From: a virus
Virus record (IMG/VR): IMGVR_UViG_3300020477_000765
Coordinates: 1-44,574 of that record
Strand: one strand, 5' to 3'
Length of the DNA stretch: 44,574 bases
Each line of letters starts with the position of its first letter. The stretch's first letter is position 1. Both the position numbers and the translations under genes were made by a program. The notes beneath the pieces are model-generated. The model was not told the DNA's origin, did no database searches, and saw only the letters and a program-made list of their open reading frames with translations. Of this stretch, positions 7,046 through 14,413 are shown in pieces.

Positions 7046-7687
7046 TTATTTTAAATCTTTAACCTTATCTTCTATTTCACCATCAAATATAGATAATAAT
7101 TTACCTGCAACTTTATCTCTTGTTGTTCCTGGTACCGTTCTACTTGAAGGACCAGCAAGTTCTTTTACTTTATTATCTACTGCATATCTAAACAATTTAA
7201 CTGCCAAATTTTTATCATATACACCTTTTGCTTTTTTACGAGCCAAATTTAAAATAATAGGTTGTATCTGCATTCTATATAACTTTTCATCATTACTAGT
7301 TTGTAATACTAATTCTTTTTCACTATAAGATTCTTTTTGATACCTAGTTAAGAAAGTAGAAAATTTACTTTTTTCTCCTTCTTTCTTTTTCTTTTTAGGA
7401 TCAATTCCTGGTTCGTGTGAAGGTGGCAAAGCCACATTGGAACCATCCCCTACTGCATTTGCAGGAGCATCCTCTTTTTGTGTTTCTTCATTTGCTCTTC
7501 TTAAAGCATTAGCAACATCTGGATGACTTGCTAAACCTTTTGCAATTTTTTCAATAGCGGCAACTGCACCTGAATAATTACCACCTTTATATCTAGGATC
7601 ATTTAAAATACCATACGCTTGTTTAATTTGTTGCGTAGTATAATCTTTTTTCTCTCCTAGTTTTACTCTTAACTCTTTTAATTTCAT
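7046..7687 (-). CDS. Putative virion protein with LGE-type N-terminus
   Basis: 213 aa starting MKLKELRVKLGE; an L-x-E site falls at residues 10-12, as expected for a capsid-targeting peptide. Residues about 30-65 (DPRYKGGNYSGAV, IEKIAKGL) form a helical domain. A low-complexity linker (NVALPPSHEPG, then KKKKK) leads to a helical C-terminal half. Comparable proteins occur in marine T4-like phages as unnamed structural genes (from memory). Its start overlaps the upstream stop by 4 bp. Confidence 0.6.
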   Translation of the reverse strand: MKLKELRVKLGEKKDYTTQQIKQAYGILNDPRYKGGNYSGAVAAIEKIAKGLASHPDVANALRRANEETQKEDAPANAVGDGSNVALPPSHEPGIDPKKKKKEGEKSKFSTFLTRYQKESYSEKELVLQTSNDEKLYRMQIQPIILNLARKKAKGVYDKNLAVKLFRYAVDNKVKELAGPSSRTVPGTTRDKVAGKLLSIFDGEIEDKVKDLK

Positions 7688-8280
7688 AGTCGTATTCTCT
7701 CTATATTATCCTCTGATACTACAACCTTGGTGTCCTTATCTTCATTATAAAGTTCATACACATTAACACCTAAAAAATTATCACTAGGTTTAATATCATA
7801 TTTGGTAGAAACAATATCACCTACATCTGCTGTAGCATTGTCATCTAAATCTTTTAAATCATCTACCACGGTAAATCTACCTTTAGGTAAATAATCTATT
7901 TCTACACCTTCTTTTATACTATCATCATATTTAATTAAATCATTTTCTAATAAATGTTTATATAATGCCTGTTCTATATTACCAGAGTTTAAATACTTTT
8001 CTCTATCTTCTCTTAATAATAATGCAAGAGCAGCTGCATATGTTCCAATTTTAGATTTGCCACCTGGAACAAGTCGTATTAATCTTTTTAAATTAAAGAC
8101 AAACCTATGCAACAAAGTATAAGCATTTTTTTCATTGCCACCTGTTAAACTTTTGGCTCTTTTTAATACTTTACCATCTTTGTCTATAATACCTAATTGA
8201 AAAGCTTTTGTCTTTTCAAAAGGTGTAACTAATAATTTAATAACTCTATATGTTATTAATAAATCTATCGCTCTTCCCAT
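7684..8280 (-). CDS. Conserved T4-like phage protein, probable virion component
   Basis: 198 aa beginning MGRAIDLLITYRVIKLLVTPFEKTKAF. Residues 1-105 form a conserved helical domain (including LLHRFVFNLKRLI and the alanine-rich AAALALLLRED); the rest is more polar and beta-like. I recall this type as widespread in marine T4-like phages without a named function. It is coupled to both neighbours: start overlapping by one base and stop overlapping by 4 bp. Confidence 0.6.
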   Translation of the reverse strand: MGRAIDLLITYRVIKLLVTPFEKTKAFQLGIIDKDGKVLKRAKSLTGGNEKNAYTLLHRFVFNLKRLIRLVPGGKSKIGTYAAALALLLREDREKYLNSGNIEQALYKHLLENDLIKYDDSIKEGVEIDYLPKGRFTVVDDLKDLDDNATADVGDIVSTKYDIKPSDNFLGVNVYELYNEDKDTKVVVSEDNIERIRL

Positions 8281-8642
8281 TATAGTTCCTGTAAGCTCTT
8301 TAATATTGTTTTGTTTATCTTAACACTTTTTAGTTCTTCATCTTGTACATATTTTAAATATACTAAAAAAGTTTTAAGTACACTCCAAAATTCTTTTTCA
8401 ATTTTGAATAATAACAAGGTGCAACAAGCATCCACACCAAAAACATTTTGTAAGACAATTATATGATTAATAATTAATCTAGTTTTCAGTTCACCTGTTG
8501 TCTTCCACTTACGAAATAATCTTTTGAGATATTTAAATCTCTTTATATCCTCATTAAATTCTGTTTGAGAATCTAAACTAGGACTTTCATAATTTTTTAT
8601 TGCGTAAAATAACCAATTTTCTCTTGTTATCTTTTCAAACAT
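8280..8642 (-). CDS. Conserved T4-like phage protein, unknown function
   Basis: 120 aa, helical throughout, starting MFEKITRENWLFYAIKNYE. Conserved-looking segments are EFNEDIKRFKYLKRLFRKW and TRLIINHIIVLQNVFGV, with a cysteine pair (about 73-74). The style is very common in marine T4-like phages, always unnamed as far as I recall. Located between two virion-type genes with gaps of 0 and 7 bp. Confidence 0.6.
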   Translation of the reverse strand: MFEKITRENWLFYAIKNYESPSLDSQTEFNEDIKRFKYLKRLFRKWKTTGELKTRLIINHIIVLQNVFGVDACCTLLLFKIEKEFWSVLKTFLVYLKYVQDEELKSVKINKTILKSLQEL

Positions 8643-8649
8643 TTATCCA

Positions 8650-9057
8650 TTAGACTAATTCAGCTGCTACTCTAACAGAACCGTTATCTAATGTTTCGTA
8701 TTTGAAATTAATTTTCATTTCTTTTCCATTTACGGTATCATCATTAATATCAGATCCATCAGTATCTTTGCCAAAACGGCCACCGAATCTTGCCACTCCC
8801 GTTGAGATTGTTCCAGACTTATCAGTAATATCTATTTTTTCTTTAAAGTCTAAACCTAATCTATGTAAGTTTTGTTGTAGGTTATTTACAGCTGCGTTAG
8901 GGTTAATATATTCCCTATCTGCAAGAGCACCTACGAATGCGTTAACTCTATTAAGGACTTCACCATCGTGTACATTGTGAGCACCGATAGATGAATCTTC
9001 AACAGAACCAGCGTCAACATCATTCCACTCTTTTAGTTTTTGTTTAAAAGTTTTCAT
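8650..9057 (-). CDS. Putative head-internal protein with MKTFKQKLKE leader
   Basis: 135 aa. The first ten residues, MKTFKQKLKE, align position by position with the T4 internal-protein targeting peptide (MKTYQEFIAE, from memory), with the L-x-E protease site at 8-10. The rest is a small, probably beta-rich domain (FGGRFGKDTDGSD, INFKYETLDNGSVRVAAEL). An AGAAGGATG context gives a good ribosome site. It overlaps the 3' end of the 46-codon gene upstream. The family is otherwise unrecognised. Confidence 0.65.
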   Translation of the reverse strand: MKTFKQKLKEWNDVDAGSVEDSSIGAHNVHDGEVLNRVNAFVGALADREYINPNAAVNNLQQNLHRLGLDFKEKIDITDKSGTISTGVARFGGRFGKDTDGSDINDDTVNGKEMKINFKYETLDNGSVRVAAELV

Positions 9058-9184
9058 CCTTCTTTTCCTCTATTTCTTTAAGAGATTTGGAGGTCTCTCT
9101 AACCTCCGTGTATGTTTTTTTATCGTTAGCGCTTTCAGCGCAACAAACATCCTCTTCAAAATCTCTTAACTCTTTATTTTTCAT
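9044..9184 (-). CDS. 46-residue acidic ORF containing two DNA hairpins
   Basis: Encodes 46 charged residues (starts MKNKELRDFEEDVCC), 2 bp after the preceding gene's stop and overlapping the next gene by 14 bp. The DNA also holds two perfect stem-loops: 9129-9141 (5-bp stem, 3-nt loop) and 9089-9107 (6-bp stem, 7-nt loop), the second enclosing a GGAGG on the transcript. The stretch may therefore be a translated leader, an RNA regulatory element, or both. Confidence 0.45.
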   Translation of the reverse strand: MKNKELRDFEEDVCCAESANDKKTYTEVRETSKSLKEIEEKKDENF

Positions 9185-9186
9185 TG

Positions 9187-9480
9187 TTATGTTGTAGCAA
9201 CGTTTAAAGCAGCTTGTTTATCTGCTGGCATTGCTTTGTCTTTTTCATTTAACACAACTCTATTATCCTTTTCACCATCAACAGGTCTTCCTGTTACTGC
9301 CTTTGGATCTTCAAGTTTTATTAACTTATCTACTTGTTGAATGGCACCATAGAGAGCGTTTAGGTTACTTTTCATAGTACCTAAATCGCTTTCTACTTGT
9401 TTAATTCTACCATTCACCATATCAAAGTCAGACTTTAGTTTGACTCTTTCGTCTTGTAAGGTCTTAATATCTATAGCCAT
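9187..9480 (-). CDS. Short coiled-coil protein of the virion block
   Basis: 97 aa. Residues about 4-58 form a heptad-like coiled coil (ERVKLKSDFDMVNGRIKQVESDLGTMKSNL... in pieces), followed by a polar tail rich in D, K and A. GGAGGATAT precedes the ATG. The layout suits a small structural or chaperone-like virion protein; no family is recognised. Confidence 0.6.
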   Translation of the reverse strand: MAIDIKTLQDERVKLKSDFDMVNGRIKQVESDLGTMKSNLNALYGAIQQVDKLIKLEDPKAVTGRPVDGEKDNRVVLNEKDKAMPADKQAALNVATT

Positions 9481-9501
9481 TATATCCTCCTATTATATAA
9501 A

Positions 9502-9963
9502 TTACGCTGTTGCGTATCCGTTACCTGCAATTATGTTCCAATTAGAATTTTTGAACATTAAGGTAACACTTTCGCCTTCAGCATTTAACAACACACTAGT
9601 AGCACCTCTTAAATTAGAAGGTGTTATAGTTTGTTGGTGGGTGCCTGAAGTTGCGGTGTTCAAAATTGTTTTTACTTGACCATCTGAACCATCTGCCAAA
9701 GAACAAGTAGCGGTACCACCAGTACCATTAATTTCTGTAACCGCTGAGGTTACATCAATTGCTAAAGCAGTAGAGCCATCACTTGTTAGTGATTGACTAG
9801 TTTGTGCAAACGCAATCCAACTTGGCATATTGTTAAACACATCTGCTGCTGTTATTTTTTTGTTGATAGGTGTTCCAGAAGGATCATCTACCACGTGAAA
9901 CAAATCAGCGGCTGCTAATGAGTCGCCTAAATCTGTTAACGCTGTTATTTTTTTATCAGCCAT
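9502..9963 (-). CDS. Virion structural protein, fibre/decoration type
   Basis: 153 aa. The N-terminus (KITALTDLGDSLAAADLFHV then VDDPSGTPINKKIT) is a phage tail-fibre/structural motif. The remainder is a small beta-rich domain with S/T/G composition (TATCSLADGSDGQV, ESVTLMFKNSNW). An AAGGAG sits just before the ATG, at the end of a 122-bp leader with three hairpins. Likely exposed on the virion, but it could be a capsid decoration protein. Confidence 0.65.
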   Translation of the reverse strand: MADKKITALTDLGDSLAAADLFHVVDDPSGTPINKKITAADVFNNMPSWIAFAQTSQSLTSDGSTALAIDVTSAVTEINGTGGTATCSLADGSDGQVKTILNTATSGTHQQTITPSNLRGATSVLLNAEGESVTLMFKNSNWNIIAGNGYATA

Positions 9964-10085
9964 TTTTTTTCTCCTTATAAACCCCTTTAGCGGGGAATGC
10001 TATTCTAGGTATTTTCCTAGACCACTTTGTTAATTAATGTATAGGGCGATACTTTATATATCGCCCATATACTTATTACTATTTA
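9964..10085 (-). promoter_or_regulatory. Structured intergenic leader with late box and three hairpins
   Basis: Read on the minus strand: a late-type AATAAATA box (10087-10080), then a perfect 8-bp hairpin (GGGCGATA/TATCGCCC arms at 10066-10044), a 6-bp hairpin (TCTAGG/CCTAGA, 10021-10004) and a CCCC/GGGG hairpin (9995-9982), ending in the ribosome site. The first hairpin lacks a T-tract, so it is not a standard terminator. A stable 5' leader for a strongly expressed virion gene is the likeliest reading. Confidence 0.5.
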
Positions 10086-10388
10086 TTAAGCATCCTGTGA
10101 AGCAGTTAAAGCTACTAAAGTTTCGTATGATACTCTACCAGTTCTTCCTGATTTACCTGTATGCTTCAAGTTCCAACCTGCGTGAGCCATAGCTGAAGTA
10201 GTTTCACTATCTTTATAATTAAATAATCCGATAGTTTTTCCACTTATTAAGTTATCCTCAGTAGCGTTGTTAAATAGTTTTCCAGAACCTGCAGCTCCCA
10301 TATTAGCAGCTGTTGGTGCTTTCTGCACTCTACTTAATGCCCATAAAGGTGCACTTCCGTGAGCGTCTGTATTTTTCCAACTTGACAT
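10086..10388 (-). CDS. Conserved small virion protein of marine T4-like phages
   Basis: 100 aa, starting MSSWKNTDAHGSAPLWAL. Glycine/alanine rich, with GKTIGLFNYKDSET, HAGWNLKHTGKSGRTGRV and a YETLVAL C-terminus. I recall very similar proteins in marine T4-like phages, unnamed but in structural gene blocks. GGGAGAGAATA precedes the ATG. It is probably an abundant, small virion component. Confidence 0.6.
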   Translation of the reverse strand: MSSWKNTDAHGSAPLWALSRVQKAPTAANMGAAGSGKLFNNATEDNLISGKTIGLFNYKDSETTSAMAHAGWNLKHTGKSGRTGRVSYETLVALTASQDA

Positions 10389-10439
10389 ATTATTCTCTCC
10401 CTTCGTTAATTAAGGTACTCAATCCTTTTAAATATATAT

Positions 10440-10937
10440 TTAATTAAAACCTAACCGTTTTAACTCTAATATAGTTCTATTCGTGTCAGTATGATATATT
10501 CCTATACCACCAGCACTACGAAAAGATTTCACATTTCTAATATAATCATCTATTAGAATAGCAGGACCACTTCGCAATTTAGCATAGTTAGACTTTTCAG
10601 CCCTTGTAACTAAATGTACTCTGGATCCTGTCAATCCAATTCTTGTTTGTAACCACTTCTTTTTACCTGGTATACAATTCGGGTCATAATTATTAGGTAC
10701 ATATGCACTTAATATATGTGGATTATATTTTGCAATAAATTTCCACAACTTTTGACCATCTCTCATCCAGGGCAAAGTAGCCCAAAAATTCTTTTTTGCA
10801 ACAATCGGTGCCCACTTTTCTTCCGAAGCAGGCAGGTTCTTCCATCTGTCAATAGAAACACCTGTAAGTCGTACTGCTGCTGATTTAAAGTCTGCCAGTA
10901 CGCCATCCATATCGCAATAGATACGTGGCAGATCCAT
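10440..10937 (-). CDS. HAD-family 5'(3')-deoxyribonucleotidase-like phosphatase
   Basis: 165 aa. CDMDGVLADF (8-17) holds the two catalytic aspartates of the haloacid dehalogenase fold in the form typical of 5'(3')-deoxyribonucleotidases. LSAYVP (about 77-82) supplies the motif II serine, and AILIDDYIRNVKSF carries the acidic motif IV. It would dephosphorylate nucleotides, possibly tuning the dNTP pool. It sits between virion genes, 3 bp from its upstream neighbour. Substrate choice cannot be told from sequence alone. Confidence 0.8.
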   Translation of the reverse strand: MDLPRIYCDMDGVLADFKSAAVRLTGVSIDRWKNLPASEEKWAPIVAKKNFWATLPWMRDGQKLWKFIAKYNPHILSAYVPNNYDPNCIPGKKKWLQTRIGLTGSRVHLVTRAEKSNYAKLRSGPAILIDDYIRNVKSFRSAGGIGIYHTDTNRTILELKRLGFN

Positions 10938-10940
10938 AAA

Positions 10941-11624
10941 TTATACCTCTTTAATATTCGGTTTAGTATCTATTGAAGATACTTTTTGTCCTGTAGCAGT
11001 TTTCTTTTTACTTGCCAAATCATCTGAATTATCTTTGCTTGCAGCTAAATGTTTTTTAGGACCCTTTAGCATATCTTTTTTATAAGCACCTCTTCTATCC
11101 AAATGACCTGCCCCTTTAGCAATACCTGGTTTTAATTTTTGTATTTTACCACCTCTTGCTAAAAAGTCTTTCATCAATTTATCCATTTCTTTTTGTTTCT
11201 CTGGACTTAACGCTTCATATTTAATACCAAATTCTTTTTTAATATGTGCTTGTTCATCTTTTGACAATGCTTTAGTTATTGCCTGTCTTTTGTTATGTAC
11301 ATATTTGTCAGCAGAATCTGTATCGCCATCATTATCTATATCTTTATCTTTTCTATTATCAAATTTTTTCTTAAGCGCTTGTTTGTTAACTACATCTAAA
11401 TCATTATCTTCGGATTTACTATCACCGTGAATATGAATATGTGTATCTTCACTTACTACTTTGGCAGCTACATCAGCAAGTGAACCTTCTTTTTGACCGA
11501 AGTAAGATTTAGGTTGTAAAGAAACTTTTGGTTCTTCTTTTACAATTGTTTCTTTTTCAACTCTTACTTTGGTAATCGTTTCTTCAACGCTGCCTTTTTT
11601 TGTATCAAAGTATTTTTTACTCAT
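10941..11624 (-). CDS. Virion protein with duplicated YF-GS motif and calcium-loop-like segment
   Basis: 227 aa, charged and largely disordered-looking. Two copies of a short motif occur near the start: KYFDTKKGSVEETITKV (4-20) and SYFGQKEGSLADVAAKV (39-55). A DIDNDGDTDSADKYVH segment (about 95-110) has the D-x-D-x-D-G spacing of a calcium-binding loop. FLARGGKIQKLKPGIAKG (about 155-172) is another marine phage motif I recall. It probably belongs to the head/neck structural set; it overlaps the 831-aa gene by 8 bp. Confidence 0.6.
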   Translation of the reverse strand: MSKKYFDTKKGSVEETITKVRVEKETIVKEEPKVSLQPKSYFGQKEGSLADVAAKVVSEDTHIHIHGDSKSEDNDLDVVNKQALKKKFDNRKDKDIDNDGDTDSADKYVHNKRQAITKALSKDEQAHIKKEFGIKYEALSPEKQKEMDKLMKDFLARGGKIQKLKPGIAKGAGHLDRRGAYKKDMLKGPKKHLAASKDNSDDLASKKKTATGQKVSSIDTKPNIKEV

Positions 11625-14112
11625 TTATTGTCTCCTTACGACCTTCATTTTCCACACCAGAAATTTGCTGTGCGTATTCGTGTTCGGTCTGTTCATTTTT
11701 ATACTTATCTTTCTTCACAGGTTTGCCACCTTTATCTTTATAATGTGGTTTCGCCCCTTTGTTTTTTAAATACCAAGCAAGAGCGTATATATTCTTGCCA
11801 TCTTTACCATCTTCACCACCTAGTTCAGGATGTTTTTTCATTGCTCTTACAGAGCCTTCCCAACCTGGAGGCGATACTTCTTTAAACATTGTGTCTAAAG
11901 TTAAACTTTCTTTTTGATTACTTAATAGACCACCATACATTTTATTGATAGTGTCTTTTTTAAATCCCCATTTATCCATTAATGCTTTTTTAGCAATATA
12001 AGAAACAAAATTAATTTTTGCTTTTGCTAAAGCGTCTACCATATCAAATTCTTTATCGTTAATCCATTTAACTAACGCTTTATATTTGTCACCTGTTGGA
12101 TTAATTGTTTTAACCGTTGCCCATTGTTTTCTCAAATTACTTAATTGAGATGGTGAAAAATTTTCTCTTACTTCATTTGGTTGACTCTTATGTTTTAAAT
12201 CTTCAAAAGACTTTTCTTCTTTTACTGGATTACCAAAAGCGTCAACTGGTTTAATTTCATAACCAGGACCTTTTTGTTTTTTCATATGTATAGCAGTATT
12301 ATATCCAACTGATTTATCTTTTAACTCTGGAATTGGTTTATTAGTTTTAGCGTCAACTACTTTATATTTCACATTACTATCTTCTTTAAAATTTAAATTG
12401 TGTGTTGTAATTGAAATATCTTTTGCACCATCTTTTTTCAATTGAGCAGCTTGTTTATCTGCATCCGATTTTGTTTTATATGCCTGTACTAATCTTTTTC
12501 CATCTAAAGAATATCTAACAGCAAACCCTTGTTGAACGCCCTCTCTAAAGGATTTAAAATCTTCAGCTCTAACTTGGCCTAATTCAAATCTTCTTAAATA
12601 TTCATCACCTTTATTCATTCTTTTTGTTAAGATTCTTTTAACCATTCTTTTAGCACCATCTTCATCACTAGCATCCACTTTAATTTTACCACCAACTTGT
12701 TTAGCAATATTTGCCATACCACCAGGTGTTTGTTGTTTACCTGTATTTTTAGTCCCTTTATACTCTACACTAAAAGGTTCTTCATTTAATTCTTTTGTTA
12801 AATCAGCTATCTTTTGTTTTAAATCTTTTATTTTGCTTGCGTGTTCTGGACCAGCAAGTGTTCTAGCTTGTTGTTTAAGTTTATCTATTTGAACTAAAAT
12901 TTTGCTTTTTTCCTGTGGAGTTTTTTCTTCCTTCACATAAGTACCTGGTTCTACTTCAGCTGCAATTGGTTTTTGTCTTGCTTGTTTTGCTTTAAGGTCT
13001 TGCAATTCTCTATTTAATTTTTCTTTTCTTTTCATTACAGCAACTTTCATTTCAGGATCTGACATTTGTTTAGGATCATTTTGAATAGATTGTAATACTT
13101 TTGATTTAGCTCTATAGTCTTCCATATCTCTTAAAGCTTCGTTTAATTGTTTATCTTCCCAAAACTTAACAGCGTTATCTGCCTTATCTACTTGTTCACT
13201 CCATATACCTGGTCGTCTTAATTCTTTTATTAATTTAGGAACATTTTTTAAAACTTGGTCTGCTTTTGCTTTTGTGAACATAGATACTTGCGAATTAGTT
13301 TTAAAATATTCTTTCTTTACATCTTCAGCAAGTTCTACATACATTCCTAAATGTGCAATACTTTGACCAACTAAATTAGCAATTTTCATTCCTTCATCTA
13401 ATTCTTCTCCAACATCTTTTAATAAAAGTGTTTTAATACCTGCGTCAGATTTTAATCCAACTTCATCTTTGTATCTTCGTATTGCTTCTTTTTCATTTTC
13501 GCCTTCAACTTCCCAAGTCTTTTTACTAGGGTGTGAAACTCTATAAACTTGTACGCCTTCTTTAACCATTTTCTTTGCTGTATTTTTTCCCATTTTATCA
13601 ATCGTAAATCCTTTTGCTCTTAACATCTGTGCCATATTTTGTAAATCTGTTAAACTATCTGCACCTTTGAATCCAGCGTGTTGACCATCTTTACTATATG
13701 AAATTAAAAATGGTGAAATTTTTTCAATTACTTTATCTTTGAAACCTATTAATTGTCTTTCTTTAATTTCTTTTTTCTTATTAGGTTTGCCTACATCATC
13801 TGTTTCAGGTTCATTTTCTGCTGTTTGCATATCTCTCATTTTTAATTGCATTGCTTTTAAATCTGCTCTTGCAATAGCATATGGAGTTTTTTGTTTAGGA
13901 TCTCCAAGGTCAAACTTATCTACTTTATCTTTTTGTTTATCAATTCTATCTTTCAATGCTTTAACCTTATCTATATGAGAAGGTTGTCTTTCACCACTTT
14001 TTGTTGTAGGTGTTTCTTGTTCTTTCAGCATTTGCTGATGATGATTAGTACCAGGCTTCCAATTTTGGACCTGATTTAAAGCGTTGTGCCAAGTTTCTAA
14101 ATATTTGCTCAT
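11617..14112 (-). CDS. Large lysine/glutamate-rich putative virion protein
   Basis: 831 aa, very rich in K, E and Q with several coiled-coil stretches (about 45-110, 350-450). It looks modular: short beta-like repeats around 160-215 and 540-610 (RVSHPSKKTWEVEGENEKEA; AVRYSLDGKRLVQAYKTKSDA), an internal FKSFREGVQ segment, and a C-terminal PPGWEGSVRAMKKH ... IYALAWYLKNKGAKP module seen in marine phage structural proteins (from memory). Many L/I-x-E tripeptides could be prohead-protease sites. A scaffold-like or internal head protein is likely; a tail role cannot be excluded. Confidence 0.6.
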   Translation of the reverse strand: MSKYLETWHNALNQVQNWKPGTNHHQQMLKEQETPTTKSGERQPSHIDKVKALKDRIDKQKDKVDKFDLGDPKQKTPYAIARADLKAMQLKMRDMQTAENEPETDDVGKPNKKKEIKERQLIGFKDKVIEKISPFLISYSKDGQHAGFKGADSLTDLQNMAQMLRAKGFTIDKMGKNTAKKMVKEGVQVYRVSHPSKKTWEVEGENEKEAIRRYKDEVGLKSDAGIKTLLLKDVGEELDEGMKIANLVGQSIAHLGMYVELAEDVKKEYFKTNSQVSMFTKAKADQVLKNVPKLIKELRRPGIWSEQVDKADNAVKFWEDKQLNEALRDMEDYRAKSKVLQSIQNDPKQMSDPEMKVAVMKRKEKLNRELQDLKAKQARQKPIAAEVEPGTYVKEEKTPQEKSKILVQIDKLKQQARTLAGPEHASKIKDLKQKIADLTKELNEEPFSVEYKGTKNTGKQQTPGGMANIAKQVGGKIKVDASDEDGAKRMVKRILTKRMNKGDEYLRRFELGQVRAEDFKSFREGVQQGFAVRYSLDGKRLVQAYKTKSDADKQAAQLKKDGAKDISITTHNLNFKEDSNVKYKVVDAKTNKPIPELKDKSVGYNTAIHMKKQKGPGYEIKPVDAFGNPVKEEKSFEDLKHKSQPNEVRENFSPSQLSNLRKQWATVKTINPTGDKYKALVKWINDKEFDMVDALAKAKINFVSYIAKKALMDKWGFKKDTINKMYGGLLSNQKESLTLDTMFKEVSPPGWEGSVRAMKKHPELGGEDGKDGKNIYALAWYLKNKGAKPHYKDKGGKPVKKDKYKNEQTEHEYAQQISGVENEGRKETINE

Positions 14113-14128
14113 ATTAATCCTATCTATA

Positions 14129-14410
14129 TTATAGCGTTTCGCCAGCTGCCATCATTTTAACAGCGTCTTTATACATTCCAAATTCTTTTGAAATTTGGTC
14201 AATAGTCTTTCCTTTTTTAATCATAGCTTGAACACCTTTATTTCCACCAACCTTTTTTGAATTATCTTTAAATGCTTTCTGACTAACAAATCCAAATTCA
14301 GCTGCTTGTGGATTATGGTCTACTTTATATTTACCAACCATTGAACCTTTTGTTTCGGTTGCTTCCATAATCTTTCTAGCTTCATTGATTAAACTTCTTG
14401 TAATTGCCAT
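14129..14410 (-). CDS. Small basic protein with LINE leader, probable virion component
   Basis: 93 aa starting MAITRSLINEARKIMEA, with an I-x-E tripeptide at residues 8-10. The C-terminal half (IKKGKTIDQISKEFGMYKDAVKMM) reads like a short helix-turn-helix or repeat unit. It is only 3 bp from the 874-aa gene. No family is recognised; a DNA-binding head component is one possibility. Confidence 0.55.
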   Translation of the reverse strand: MAITRSLINEARKIMEATETKGSMVGKYKVDHNPQAAEFGFVSQKAFKDNSKKVGGNKGVQAMIKKGKTIDQISKEFGMYKDAVKMMAAGETL

Positions 14411-14413
14411 TTT

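Noticed and set aside
7040-7047. Late-type AATAAATA box before the gene at 6760-7035
   Set aside because: It is only 4 bp from the ATG, too close to yield an mRNA containing the start codon.
10428-10443. Sixteen-bp AT-only palindrome
   Set aside because: TTAAATATATATTTAA is perfect, but in DNA this AT-rich such palindromes arise by chance and no promoter or stem function is evident.
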